A stretch of 12,728 nucleotides of DNA from Azohydromonas lata NBRC 102462 (lineage in GTDB: Bacteria; Pseudomonadota; Gammaproteobacteria; Burkholderiales; Burkholderiaceae_C), in NCBI GenBank assembly GCA_945878385.1, contig CAMCTE010000054.1, positions 1 to 12,728 of the forward strand, read 5' to 3'. The position numbers and the translations under genes were made by a program. The notes beneath the pieces are model-generated. The model worked only from the letters and a program-made list of their open reading frames with translations, made no database searches and was not told where the DNA came from. Position 1 is the stretch's first letter. Each line of letters opens with the position of its first letter. Below are positions 6,827 to 12,728 of this stretch, in pieces.

Positions 6827-7567
6827 ATGCGCAAGAAACTGGTAGTTGGCAACTGGAAGATGCACGGCAGCCGCGCGGCCAACGCCGAGTTGCTGGCAGG
6901 CATTCTGGGTGCGCGCCCATTCACCTGCGATGTGGGTGTGTGTGTGCCCTTCGTCTACATCGCCGATGCGGCGGTTTCATTGGCGGCATCGGACATCCGC
7001 TGGGGTTCGCAAGATGTGTCGCCCCACGAGCAGGGCGCCTACACCGGTGAGGTGTCGGCCAAGATGCTGCGGGAACTGGGTTGCCGCTATGCCATCGTGG
7101 GGCATTCCGAGCGCCGTGCGTTCCACCAGGAAAGTGACCAGCTCGTGGCCGACAAGGCCAAGACCGCCTTGGGTCACGGCCTGACGCCCATCGTGTGCGT
7201 GGGTGAAACCCTGGAGCAGCGCGAAGCCGGCCAAACGGAGGCGGTGGTCAAACGCCAGCTCTCGGCCGTGATCCACACGCTGGGCCATTGCGCGGGCGAA
7301 ATGGTGGTGGCTTATGAGCCCGTGTGGGCCATTGGCACCGGCCGCACGGCCACGCCCGAGCAGGCACAGGCGGTGCACGCCGTGTTGCGCGCCCAACTGC
7401 AGGCGGCCACATCGCATGCCGAGACCATGAAGATCCTCTACGGTGGCAGCGTCAAGCCCGACAACGCGGCTACTTTGTTTTCGCAACCTGACATCGACGG
7501 CGGCCTCATTGGCGGCGCGGCGCTCAAAGCAACCGACTTCGTGGCCATCTGCCGCGCGGCGGGTTGA
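6827..7567 (+). CDS. tpiA: Triosephosphate isomerase
   Basis: TpiA interconverts dihydroxyacetone phosphate and glyceraldehyde 3-phosphate in glycolysis and gluconeogenesis. All active-site elements are present: N9 and K11 in VVGNWKMHG, H93 in IVGHSERR, E164 in AYEPVWAIGTG (the base plus mobile loop 6), and the phosphate-binding YGGSVK (205-210) and GGAAL (229-233). The 246-residue length is normal. Two starts are possible, 6818 and 6827. I chose 6827 because AGGGG (6813-6817) would touch the first ATG but lies 9 bases before the second, and because the second gives the family-like opening MRKKLVVGNWK. The first ATG lies 3 bases after the oxidoreductase stop, indicating co-transcription. Confidence 0.96.
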   Translation: MRKKLVVGNWKMHGSRAANAELLAGILGARPFTCDVGVCVPFVYIADAAVSLAASDIRWGSQDVSPHEQGAYTGEVSAKMLRELGCRYAIVGHSERRAFHQESDQLVADKAKTALGHGLTPIVCVGETLEQREAGQTEAVVKRQLSAVIHTLGHCAGEMVVAYEPVWAIGTGRTATPEQAQAVHAVLRAQLQAATSHAETMKILYGGSVKPDNAATLFSQPDIDGGLIGGAALKATDFVAICRAAG

Positions 7568-7622
7568 CTGCGCGCGGCGCGTCCGGCTTCCAAGACTCGA
7601 CCCCAGACTTCAACGAATCACC

Positions 7623-8042
7623 ATGCAATTCCTCGCCAACCTTCTGCTTGTCGTTCAGATCATTTCGGCCCTGGTCATGATCGGCCTGGTGCTGATTCAG
7701 CACGGCAAGGGCGCCGACATGGGCGCCTCATTCGGCAGCGGCTCTTCGGGCAGCCTCTTTGGTGCCACCGGCAGTGCCAATTTCCTGTCCCGCTCCACCT
7801 CGGCCTGCGCCACGGTGTTCTTCATCTGTACTCTCGGGTTGGCCTACTTCGGCACCCCGCGTGAAGCCCCGGCTGGCGGCACCAGCGTTTTGGAAAAGGC
7901 GGGCCTGCCCGCCGGCGGTGCGTCGGGTGTGGCCCCCGGCGTGATTCCTGGAGCCATTCCGGCCGCCCCGTCTGCCGATGGTGCCGCGCCCTCTGCAGCG
8001 CCTGCGCCGGTGGGCAAGCCGGGCGACATCCCCAAGCAGTAA
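7623..8042 (+). CDS. secG: Preprotein translocase subunit SecG
   Basis: SecG is the small auxiliary membrane subunit of the SecYEG export channel. The protein has 139 residues. Two transmembrane helices are visible (about 3-23 and 60-77), separated by the family's loop QHGKGADMGASFGSG (26-40) and SLFGATGSANFLSR (44-57). Beyond residue 80 runs an Ala/Pro/Gly-rich, probably disordered tail of about 60 residues, longer than in E. coli SecG (110 residues). ATG 7623 is chosen because the membrane helix begins at once after it; upstream in-frame codons run back into tpiA and are not SecG-like. A Shine-Dalgarno sequence is not evident. The gene follows tpiA by 55 bases and precedes a tRNA-Leu. Confidence 0.94.
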   Translation: MQFLANLLLVVQIISALVMIGLVLIQHGKGADMGASFGSGSSGSLFGATGSANFLSRSTSACATVFFICTLGLAYFGTPREAPAGGTSVLEKAGLPAGGASGVAPGVIPGAIPAAPSADGAAPSAAPAPVGKPGDIPKQ

Positions 8043-8079
8043 GGCCGGTTGCAGTCGATTTCAGTGTTGTTTTCGAGCT

Positions 8080-8085
8080 AGAATC
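8080..8085 (+). promoter_or_regulatory. Candidate -10 element for the tRNA-Leu transcript
   Basis: TAGAAT lies 51 bases before the mature tRNA 5' end and 38 bases after the secG stop, a natural place for a tRNA promoter. It matches the -10 consensus at five of six positions. No clear -35 hexamer stands at the right distance. Transcription from secG could also contribute. Confidence 0.4.
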
Positions 8086-8136
8086 AAAGGCTGTTCCGGT
8101 GCAATCCTCACGCTTTCCGGAATGCGTATCTGCAGT

Positions 8137-8221
8137 GCCGTCGTGGTGAAATTGGTAGACACGCTATCTTGAGGGGGTAGTGGCGAAAGCTGTGCGAGTT
8201 CGAGTCTCGCCGACGGCACCA
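8137..8221 (+). tRNA. tRNA-Leu (anticodon GAG)
   Basis: A complete class II tRNA of 85 bases. The acceptor stem GCCGTCG (8137-8143) pairs with CGACGGC (8211-8217). The discriminator is A8218 and CCA is encoded (8219-8221). The anticodon stem CTATC/GGTAG encloses the loop TTGAGGG with GAG at 8171-8173, reading CUC and CUU leucine codons. The long variable arm and the T arm (GCGAG TTCGAGT CTCGC) are intact. The D-arm wording (AAATTGGTAGAC) is typical of bacterial tRNA-Leu. The gene lies between secG and nuoA. Confidence 0.97.
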
Positions 8222-8322
8222 AGAACAAGAAAAGACGAAAGTCGAGTCGAGTCAAAGTCGGCGTGGCCCCGGAGGGCAGCGTCGAGCGCCCAGTGCAGCG
8301 AAGCTGCGAAACGGGACAGGCG
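8222..8322 (+). other. Structured trailer between tRNA-Leu and the pre-nuoA terminator
   Basis: This stretch holds no credible gene but several small hairpins. GGGC-GC (8274-8280, bulged A) pairs with GC-GCCC (8286-8291), and GCAGC (8295-8299) pairs with GCTGC (8303-8307) around GAA. A short repeated GTCGA pattern lies at 8241-8250. Together with the following terminator it would form a discrete RNA of about 143 bases after RNase cleavage of the tRNA 3' end, or a leader if nuo transcription passes through. Function is unknown. Confidence 0.4.
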
Positions 8323-8364
8323 GGCGCGCTACAGAGGTCGAGGGACTTCTGGCGCGCCTTTTTT
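8323..8364 (+). terminator. Strong Rho-independent terminator between tRNA-Leu and nuoA
   Basis: GGCGCGC (8323-8329) pairs with GCGCGCC (8352-8358), and CAGAGGTC (8332-8339) pairs with GACTTCTG (8344-8351, one G-U pair) around the loop GAGG. The bases TA (8330-8331) bulge between the helices. Six T residues follow (8359-8364). This is a 15-pair stem with a T tract, as good as intrinsic terminators get. It probably ends the tRNA-Leu transcript. Its position 41 bases before nuoA also makes it a possible attenuator for the nuo operon. Confidence 0.85.
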
Positions 8365-8405
8365 GCGTCCGGCCGGTGCCGGGCGGACTGAAGTCGGTAG
8401 TAAAC

Positions 8406-8765
8406 ATGAACCTGCAAGAGTACCTGCCCATCATCCTGTTCATCCTGGTGGGCACGGCCATCGGCATCGCGCCCCAGGTCATCGGCTTCATCATGGGCCC
8501 CAACAGGCCCGACGCCGCCAAGAATTCCCCTTACGAATGCGGTTTCGAAGCGTTCGAGGACGCCCGCATGCAGTTCGATGTGCGCTACTACCTCGTGGCC
8601 ATTCTGTTCATCCTCTTCGACCTCGAAATCGCCTTCCTCTTCCCTTGGGCGGTTTCGCTGCGCGACATCGGCCCGTCAGGTTTCTGGGCCATGATGGTCT
8701 TCCTCGGCATCCTGGTCGTCGGCCTGGTGTACGAATGGAAGAAGGGCGCGCTGGACTGGGAGTAA
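8406..8765 (+). CDS. nuoA: NADH-quinone oxidoreductase subunit A
   Basis: NuoA (ND3 homologue) is a small membrane subunit of complex I at the junction with the peripheral arm. At 119 residues it shows three transmembrane helices (about 6-30, 60-82 and 90-110). The first loop carries the conserved SPYECGFE (41-48, with C45, the ND3 loop cysteine), and helix 2 carries FDLEIAFLFPW (71-81, with the conserved acidic residues D72 and E74). ATG 8406 is used because it gives the usual N-terminus MNLQEYLPI; an upstream in-frame GTG at 8376 adds unrelated residues. The ribosome site is weak. It is the first gene of the nuo operon, 3 bases before nuoB. Confidence 0.96.
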   Translation: MNLQEYLPIILFILVGTAIGIAPQVIGFIMGPNRPDAAKNSPYECGFEAFEDARMQFDVRYYLVAILFILFDLEIAFLFPWAVSLRDIGPSGFWAMMVFLGILVVGLVYEWKKGALDWE

Positions 8766-8768
8766 GAA

Positions 8769-9245
8769 ATGGGCATTGAAGGCGTACTCAAGGAAGGCTT
8801 CGTCACCACCTCGGTGGACAAGCTGGTGAACTGGTCCAAGACCGGTTCGTTGTGGCCCATGACCTTTGGTCTGGCCTGCTGTGCCGTGGAGATGATGCAC
8901 GCCGGTGCATCGCGCTACGACATCGACCGCTTCGGCATGCTGTTCAGGCCCTCGCCGCGGCAGTCCGACCTGATGATCGTGGCCGGTACGCTGTGCAACA
9001 AGATGGCCCCGGCCCTGCGCAAGGTGTACGACCAAATGGCCGAGCCGCGCTGGGTGCTGTCCATGGGGTCGTGCGCCAACGGCGGCGGCTACTACCACTA
9101 CAGCTACTCGGTGGTGCGAGGCTGCGACCGCATCGTGCCGGTGGATGTGTATGTGCCGGGCTGCCCGCCCACGGCCGAAGCGTTGCTGTACGGGATCCTG
9201 CAGCTGCAGTCCAAGATTCGCCGCGAAAACACCATCGCGCGCTGA
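8769..9245 (+). CDS. nuoB: NADH-quinone oxidoreductase subunit B
   Basis: NuoB (PSST homologue) holds iron-sulfur cluster N2, which passes electrons to quinone. The four ligands are visible: the tandem C37-C38 in LACCAVEM, C102 in GSCANGG and C132 in PGCPPTAEAL. The 158-residue length is normal. ATG 8769 is preceded by GGGAG (8758-8762) within the end of nuoA, a good ribosome site that makes coupling with nuoA likely. A C-rich gap of 72 bases follows before nuoC. Confidence 0.98.
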   Translation: MGIEGVLKEGFVTTSVDKLVNWSKTGSLWPMTFGLACCAVEMMHAGASRYDIDRFGMLFRPSPRQSDLMIVAGTLCNKMAPALRKVYDQMAEPRWVLSMGSCANGGGYYHYSYSVVRGCDRIVPVDVYVPGCPPTAEALLYGILQLQSKIRRENTIAR

Positions 9246-9317
9246 CACCTTCGACACGCCCCACCACCCGCACCCGCAGTACCCCGACCGGCAGCCGTAC
9301 CCGCCCCGAGGAACCTC

Positions 9318-9917
9318 ATGTCTGAAAAACTCCAACGCCTCCAGACCGCGCTGCACGCCGTGCTGGGCGAGCGCATCCAGGCCCTCGAATGCCGCCTGGG
9401 TGAAGTGACGCTGACCGTCCGCGCGGCCGACTATCTCGAGGTGTGCCAGACCCTGCGCGACGAGCCCTCATTGGGCTTCGAGCAGATGATGGACCTGTGC
9501 GGTGTGGACTACAGCGGCTATCGCGAAGGCGCCTACGACGGCCCGCGTTTCGCCGTGGTCCTGCACCTGCTGTCGGTGGCGCAGAACTGGCGCCTGCGCG
9601 TGCGCACCTTCTGCCCCGACGAAGACCAACCGCTGGTGGCCAGCGTCAATGAAGTCTGGAGTTCGGCCAACTGGTTCGAGCGCGAAGCCTTCGATCTCTA
9701 CGGCATCCTCTTCGAAGGTCACAACGACCTGCGCCGCCTGCTCACCGACTACGGCTTCATCGGCCACCCCTTCCGCAAGGATTTCCCGGTAACCGGCCAT
9801 GTGGAGATGCGCTACGACGCAGAACAAAAGCGCGTCATCTACCAGCCCGTGACCATCGAAACCCGAGAAATCACGCCGCGCATCATCCGCGAGGAACCCT
9901 ACGGCGGGCTGCACTGA
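9318..9917 (+). CDS. nuoC: NADH-quinone oxidoreductase subunit C
   Basis: NuoC (30 kDa subunit) is part of the connecting module of the peripheral arm next to NuoD and NuoB. The family signature is clear in ANWFEREAFDLYGILFEGH (117-135), followed by DLRRLLTDYGF and GHPFRKDFP (149-157), and the C-terminus PYGGLH. At 199 residues it is a stand-alone NuoC, unlike the NuoCD fusion of E. coli, which fits a betaproteobacterium. ATG 9318 has GAGGA (9308-9312) 5 bases upstream. Confidence 0.97.
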   Translation: MSEKLQRLQTALHAVLGERIQALECRLGEVTLTVRAADYLEVCQTLRDEPSLGFEQMMDLCGVDYSGYREGAYDGPRFAVVLHLLSVAQNWRLRVRTFCPDEDQPLVASVNEVWSSANWFEREAFDLYGILFEGHNDLRRLLTDYGFIGHPFRKDFPVTGHVEMRYDAEQKRVIYQPVTIETREITPRIIREEPYGGLH

Positions 9918-9939
9918 GCAGCCGGCCCACGAGACGAAC

Positions 9940-11193
9940 ATGGCGGACATCAAGAACTACACCCTGAACTTCGGCCCTCAACATCCGGCGGCGCACGGCG
10001 TGCTGCGCCTGGTGCTGGAACTCGACGGCGAAGTGATCCAGCGGGCCGACCCCCACATCGGGCTGCTGCACCGCGCCACCGAGAAGCTGGCCGAGACCAA
10101 GACCTACATCCAGTCCTTGCCCTACATGGACCGGCTGGACTATGTGTCGATGATGTGCAACGAGCACGCCTACTGTCTGTCCATCGAGAAGCTGCTGGGC
10201 ATCGAGGTGCCCGAGCGCGCGCAGTACATCCGCGTGATGTATTCCGAGATCACGCGGCTGCTGAACCACCTGCTGTGGCTGGGTTGCCACGGCATGGACT
10301 GCGGTGCGATGAACATGCTCATCTACTGCTTCCGGGAGCGTGAAGATCTCTTCGACATGTACGAAGCGGTGTCGGGCGCCCGGATGCATGCGGCCTATTT
10401 CCGCCCGGGCGGCGTCTACCGCGACTTGCCCGACCGCATGCCGCAGTACCAGGTCAGCAAGATCCGCAACGCCAAGGCGATTTCTCAACTCAACGAGAAC
10501 CGCCAGGGCTCGCTGCTGGACTTCATCGAAGACTTCACCCAGCGCTTTCCGGCCTTGGTGGACGAATACGAAACCCTGCTGACCGACAACCGAATCTGGA
10601 AGCAGCGCACGGTGGGCATCGCGGTGGTCACGCCCGAGCGGGCGCTGAACCTGGGGTTTTCGGGCGCGATGCTGCGCGGTTCGGGCATCGCTTGGGACCT
10701 GCGCAAGAAGCAGCCCTACGATGTGTACGACCGCATGGATTTCGACATCCCCGTGGGTGTCAACGGCGACACCTACGACCGCTACCTGGTGCGGGTGGAA
10801 GAGATGCGCCAGAGCAACCGCATCATCCAGCAGTGCGTGAAGTGGTTGCGTGCCAACCCCGGCCCCGTGATCACCGACAACCACAAGGTGGCGCCGCCCG
10901 ACCGCGTGGGCATGAAGTCGAACATGGAAGAGCTGATCCACCACTTCAAGCTCTTCACCGAAGGCTTCCATGTGCCCGAAGGCCAGGCCTACGCAGCGGT
11001 GGAGCATCCCAAGGGCGAGTTCGGCATCTACATCGTCAGCGATGGTGCGAACAAGCCCTGGCGCCTGAAGATCCGTGCACCGGGCTTTGCGCACCTGGCT
11101 GCGCTGGATGAAATGAGCCGGGGCCACATGATCGCTGATGCCGTGGCTGTGATCGGCACGATGGATGTCGTGTTTGGCGAGATCGACCGATGA
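9940..11193 (+). CDS. nuoD: NADH-quinone oxidoreductase subunit D
   Basis: NuoD (49 kDa subunit) forms the quinone-binding pocket together with NuoB and descends from the large subunit of [NiFe] hydrogenases. The 417-residue length is typical. Visible motifs are FGPQHPAAHGVLR (11-23; H19 corresponds to the quinone-site His), HIGLLHR (39-45), EHAYCLSIEKLLG (75-87; Y78 corresponds to the quinone-site Tyr), and SGAMLRGSGIAWDLRKKQPYDVYD in the second half. The C-terminus DVVFGEIDR is standard. ATG 9940 follows nuoC by 22 bases with only a weak GAGA ribosome site. The stop overlaps nuoE by four bases. Confidence 0.98.
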   Translation: MADIKNYTLNFGPQHPAAHGVLRLVLELDGEVIQRADPHIGLLHRATEKLAETKTYIQSLPYMDRLDYVSMMCNEHAYCLSIEKLLGIEVPERAQYIRVMYSEITRLLNHLLWLGCHGMDCGAMNMLIYCFREREDLFDMYEAVSGARMHAAYFRPGGVYRDLPDRMPQYQVSKIRNAKAISQLNENRQGSLLDFIEDFTQRFPALVDEYETLLTDNRIWKQRTVGIAVVTPERALNLGFSGAMLRGSGIAWDLRKKQPYDVYDRMDFDIPVGVNGDTYDRYLVRVEEMRQSNRIIQQCVKWLRANPGPVITDNHKVAPPDRVGMKSNMEELIHHFKLFTEGFHVPEGQAYAAVEHPKGEFGIYIVSDGANKPWRLKIRAPGFAHLAALDEMSRGHMIADAVAVIGTMDVVFGEIDR

Positions 11194-11720
11194 GCGGCCC
11201 TGACATGAGCAAACCCGTGAGTGATTCCCCGAGCTACACCCTGACCGACGCCACCCGTGCGCGCTTCGACCGCGAGGTGGCCAAGTACCCGGCCGACCAG
11301 CGGCAGTCGGCGGTGATGGCCTGCCTGTCGATCGTCCAGCAGGAAGAGGGCTGGGTGAGTGCATCCGCAGAGAAGGCAGTGGCGGCCTATCTGGGCATGG
11401 CGCCGATTGCGGTGGCCGAGGTCACCACCTTCTACAACATGTACAACCAGAAGCCTCTGGGCAAGTACAAGCTCAATGTGTGCACCAACCTGCCGTGCCA
11501 GTTGCGCGATGGGCAACAAGCGCTGGAGCACCTGTGCAGGCGCTTGGGCGTGGAAGAGGGCGGCACATCGGCCGACGGCCTGTTCACCGTGCAGAAGACC
11601 GAGTGCCTGGGCGCCTGCGCCGATGCGCCGGTGATGCTGGTCAACGACCGGCAGATGGTGAGCTTCATGAGCAACGACCGGCTCGATGCCCTGGTCGACC
11701 AACTGAAGAACGGAGCTTGA
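11190..11720 (+). CDS. nuoE: NADH-quinone oxidoreductase subunit E
   Basis: NuoE (24 kDa subunit) has a thioredoxin-like fold and binds the [2Fe-2S] cluster N1a in the NADH-oxidising module. The four ligands are C98 and C103 in NVCTNLPCQL and C139 and C143 in ECLGACADAP. The helical N-terminal part contains the typical VMACLSIVQQEEGWVS (42-57) and TTFYNMYN (79-86). The ATG at 11190 overlaps the nuoD stop (ATGA), giving 176 residues; ATG 11205, five codons further in, is an alternative. The overlap argues for translational coupling. Confidence 0.97.
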   Translation: MSGPDMSKPVSDSPSYTLTDATRARFDREVAKYPADQRQSAVMACLSIVQQEEGWVSASAEKAVAAYLGMAPIAVAEVTTFYNMYNQKPLGKYKLNVCTNLPCQLRDGQQALEHLCRRLGVEEGGTSADGLFTVQKTECLGACADAPVMLVNDRQMVSFMSNDRLDALVDQLKNGA

Positions 11721-11725
11721 ACGCG

Positions 11726-12728
11726 ATGGGCCAGATGCTCGACCTTTCCCGATTCCAGGCCAAGGGCCAGGAAACCTGTTTCCACGGCAAGCACCTCAAC
11801 CCGCAGATCTACGCCGGGCTCAATGGCTCGAACTGGAGCCTGAAGGATTACGAGGCGCGTGGGGGCTACGCCGCCCTTCGCAAGATCCTGGGTTGCGATG
11901 GCGGTGAGGGCATGACGCCCGATGCGGTGATTGCCGATGTGAAGCTCTCGGCCCTGCGTGGGCGCGGCGGTGCGGGCTTTCCCACCGGCCTGAAGTGGAG
12001 CTTCATGCCGCGGCAGTTCCCGGGTCAGAAGTACCTGGTGTGCAACTCCGATGAGGGCGAGCCGGGCACCTGCAAGGACCGTGACATCCTCATGTTCAAC
12101 CCGCATTCGGTGATCGAGGGCATGGCCATTGCCGCTTATGCCATGGGCATCAGCGTGGGCTACAACTACATCCACGGCGAGATCTTCGAGGTGTACGAGC
12201 GCTTCGAAGCGGCCCTTGAGGAAGCACGCGCAGCGGGCTACCTGGGTTCGAACATCATGGGTTCGAACTACAGCTTCCAGCTGCATGGCCACCACGGCTT
12301 CGGCGCCTACATCTGCGGCGAAGAGACCGCGCTGCTCGAGTCTCTCGAAGGCAAAAAGGGACAGCCGCGCTTCAAGCCGCCGTTCCCGGCGAGCTTCGGC
12401 CTGTATGGCAAGCCCACCACCATCAACAACACCGAGACCTTCGCAGCGGTGCCCTGGATCATCCGCAACGGCGGTCAGGCCTACCTCGATGTGGGCAAGC
12501 CCAACAACGGCGGCACCAAGATCTTCTCGGTGGTGGGCGATGTGAATGCTCCCGGCAACTTTGAAGTTCCGATGGGCACGCCGTTCTCCAAGCTGCTGGA
12601 ACTGGCCGGCGGTGTGAAGGGTGGCGCGCTCAAGGCGGTGATTCCTGGCGGGTCTTCAGCCCCGGTGTTGCCGGCCAAGATCATGATGGATATCACGATG
12701 GACTACGACGCCATCGCCAAGGCCGGCT
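11726..12728 (+). CDS. nuoF: NADH-quinone oxidoreductase subunit F (cut by the window end)
   Basis: NuoF (51 kDa subunit) binds FMN and NADH and starts electron transfer in complex I. The 334 codons present, without a stop, cover the FMN/NADH-binding part. RGRGGAGFPTGLKW (78-91) is the glycine-rich nucleotide loop, NSDEGEPGTCKDR (107-119) and GAYICGEETALLESLEG (193-209) are signature segments, and FGLYGKPTTINNTETFA follows at 224-240. The C-terminal cysteines for the [4Fe-4S] cluster N3 lie beyond the window. ATG 11726 follows nuoE by 5 bases, with GGAG (11712-11715) 10 bases upstream; ATG 11735 is an alternative start. The coding frame is intact throughout. Confidence 0.96.
   Translation, partial: MGQMLDLSRFQAKGQETCFHGKHLNPQIYAGLNGSNWSLKDYEARGGYAALRKILGCDGGEGMTPDAVIADVKLSALRGRGGAGFPTGLKWSFMPRQFPGQKYLVCNSDEGEPGTCKDRDILMFNPHSVIEGMAIAAYAMGISVGYNYIHGEIFEVYERFEAALEEARAAGYLGSNIMGSNYSFQLHGHHGFGAYICGEETALLESLEGKKGQPRFKPPFPASFGLYGKPTTINNTETFAAVPWIIRNGGQAYLDVGKPNNGGTKIFSVVGDVNAPGNFEVPMGTPFSKLLELAGGVKGGALKAVIPGGSSAPVLPAKIMMDITMDYDAIAKAG

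Noticed and set aside
5696..6865. Long minus-strand open frame across the pnp end and the oxidoreductase gene
   Set aside because: It is a shadow of the plus-strand codon bias, with a Cys run from the antisense of the glutamine codons and no known family.
8363..8391. TTGCGT as a -35 element for a nuoA promoter
   Set aside because: The hexamer 17 bases downstream (GACTGA) is not a credible -10 and the spacer is very GC-rich.
9883..11364. Long minus-strand open frame opposite nuoD (493 codons)
   Set aside because: It is a shadow of nuoD; its composition is His/Val/Gln-rich and it has no domain features.
1..12728. CRISPR array, transposase, integrase or phage gene
   Set aside because: No spaced direct repeats, terminal inverted repeats or mobile-element protein motifs are visible anywhere in the window.

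Overview
The window is a high-GC, gene-dense piece of chromosome carried almost entirely on the plus strand. It suggests a betaproteobacterium of the order Burkholderiales, most likely the family Comamonadaceae. This rests on protein wording I recognise (TsaD, the NuoA-F set with separate NuoC and NuoD, SecG with a long Ala/Pro tail, PNPase with an Arg/Asp/Gly-rich tail) and on the order rpsO, pnp, quinone oxidoreductase, tpiA, secG, tRNA-Leu, nuoA onward. The assignment is from memory of these families, not from a search.

Layout. Positions 57-1118 hold tsaD (tRNA t6A modification). Positions 1127-1768 hold a vapBC-type toxin-antitoxin pair with its own promoter/operator candidate. The toxin gene overlaps by 7 bases a class I aminotransferase gene (1762-2674) that is broken: an internal deletion has removed roughly 85-90 codons, including the PLP lysine region, and shifted the frame. 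Positions 2698-3193 hold rpsO with a promoter candidate, a structured leader and an intrinsic terminator. Positions 3217-5729 hold pnp, with a large inverted repeat in its leader and a repetitive tail. Then follow a zinc-free quinone oxidoreductase (5807-6814), tpiA (6827-7567) and secG (7623-8042). A tRNA-Leu(GAG) lies at 8137-8221, followed by a structured trailer that ends in a strong intrinsic terminator (8323-8364). The nuo operon begins at 8406 (nuoA, B, C, D, E) and leaves the window inside nuoF.

How the parts work together. Most of this is core housekeeping: translation fidelity (TsaD, S15, tRNA-Leu), RNA turnover (PNPase), glycolysis (TpiA), protein export (SecG) and the peripheral and first membrane subunits of respiratory complex I (Nuo). 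S15 and PNPase are adjacent here, as in many bacteria, and each is preceded by leader structure consistent with post-transcriptional control. The only clearly accessory material is vapBC, next to the decayed aminotransferase gene.

I did not find a convincing new multi-gene system. The observations most worth following are the deletion in the aminotransferase gene, the operator-like palindrome of vapBC, the rpsO and pnp leader structures, and the terminator-capped tRNA trailer directly in front of nuoA. No gene-free stretch exceeds 300 bases; the longest is the 268-base rpsO-pnp gap (3134-3401).
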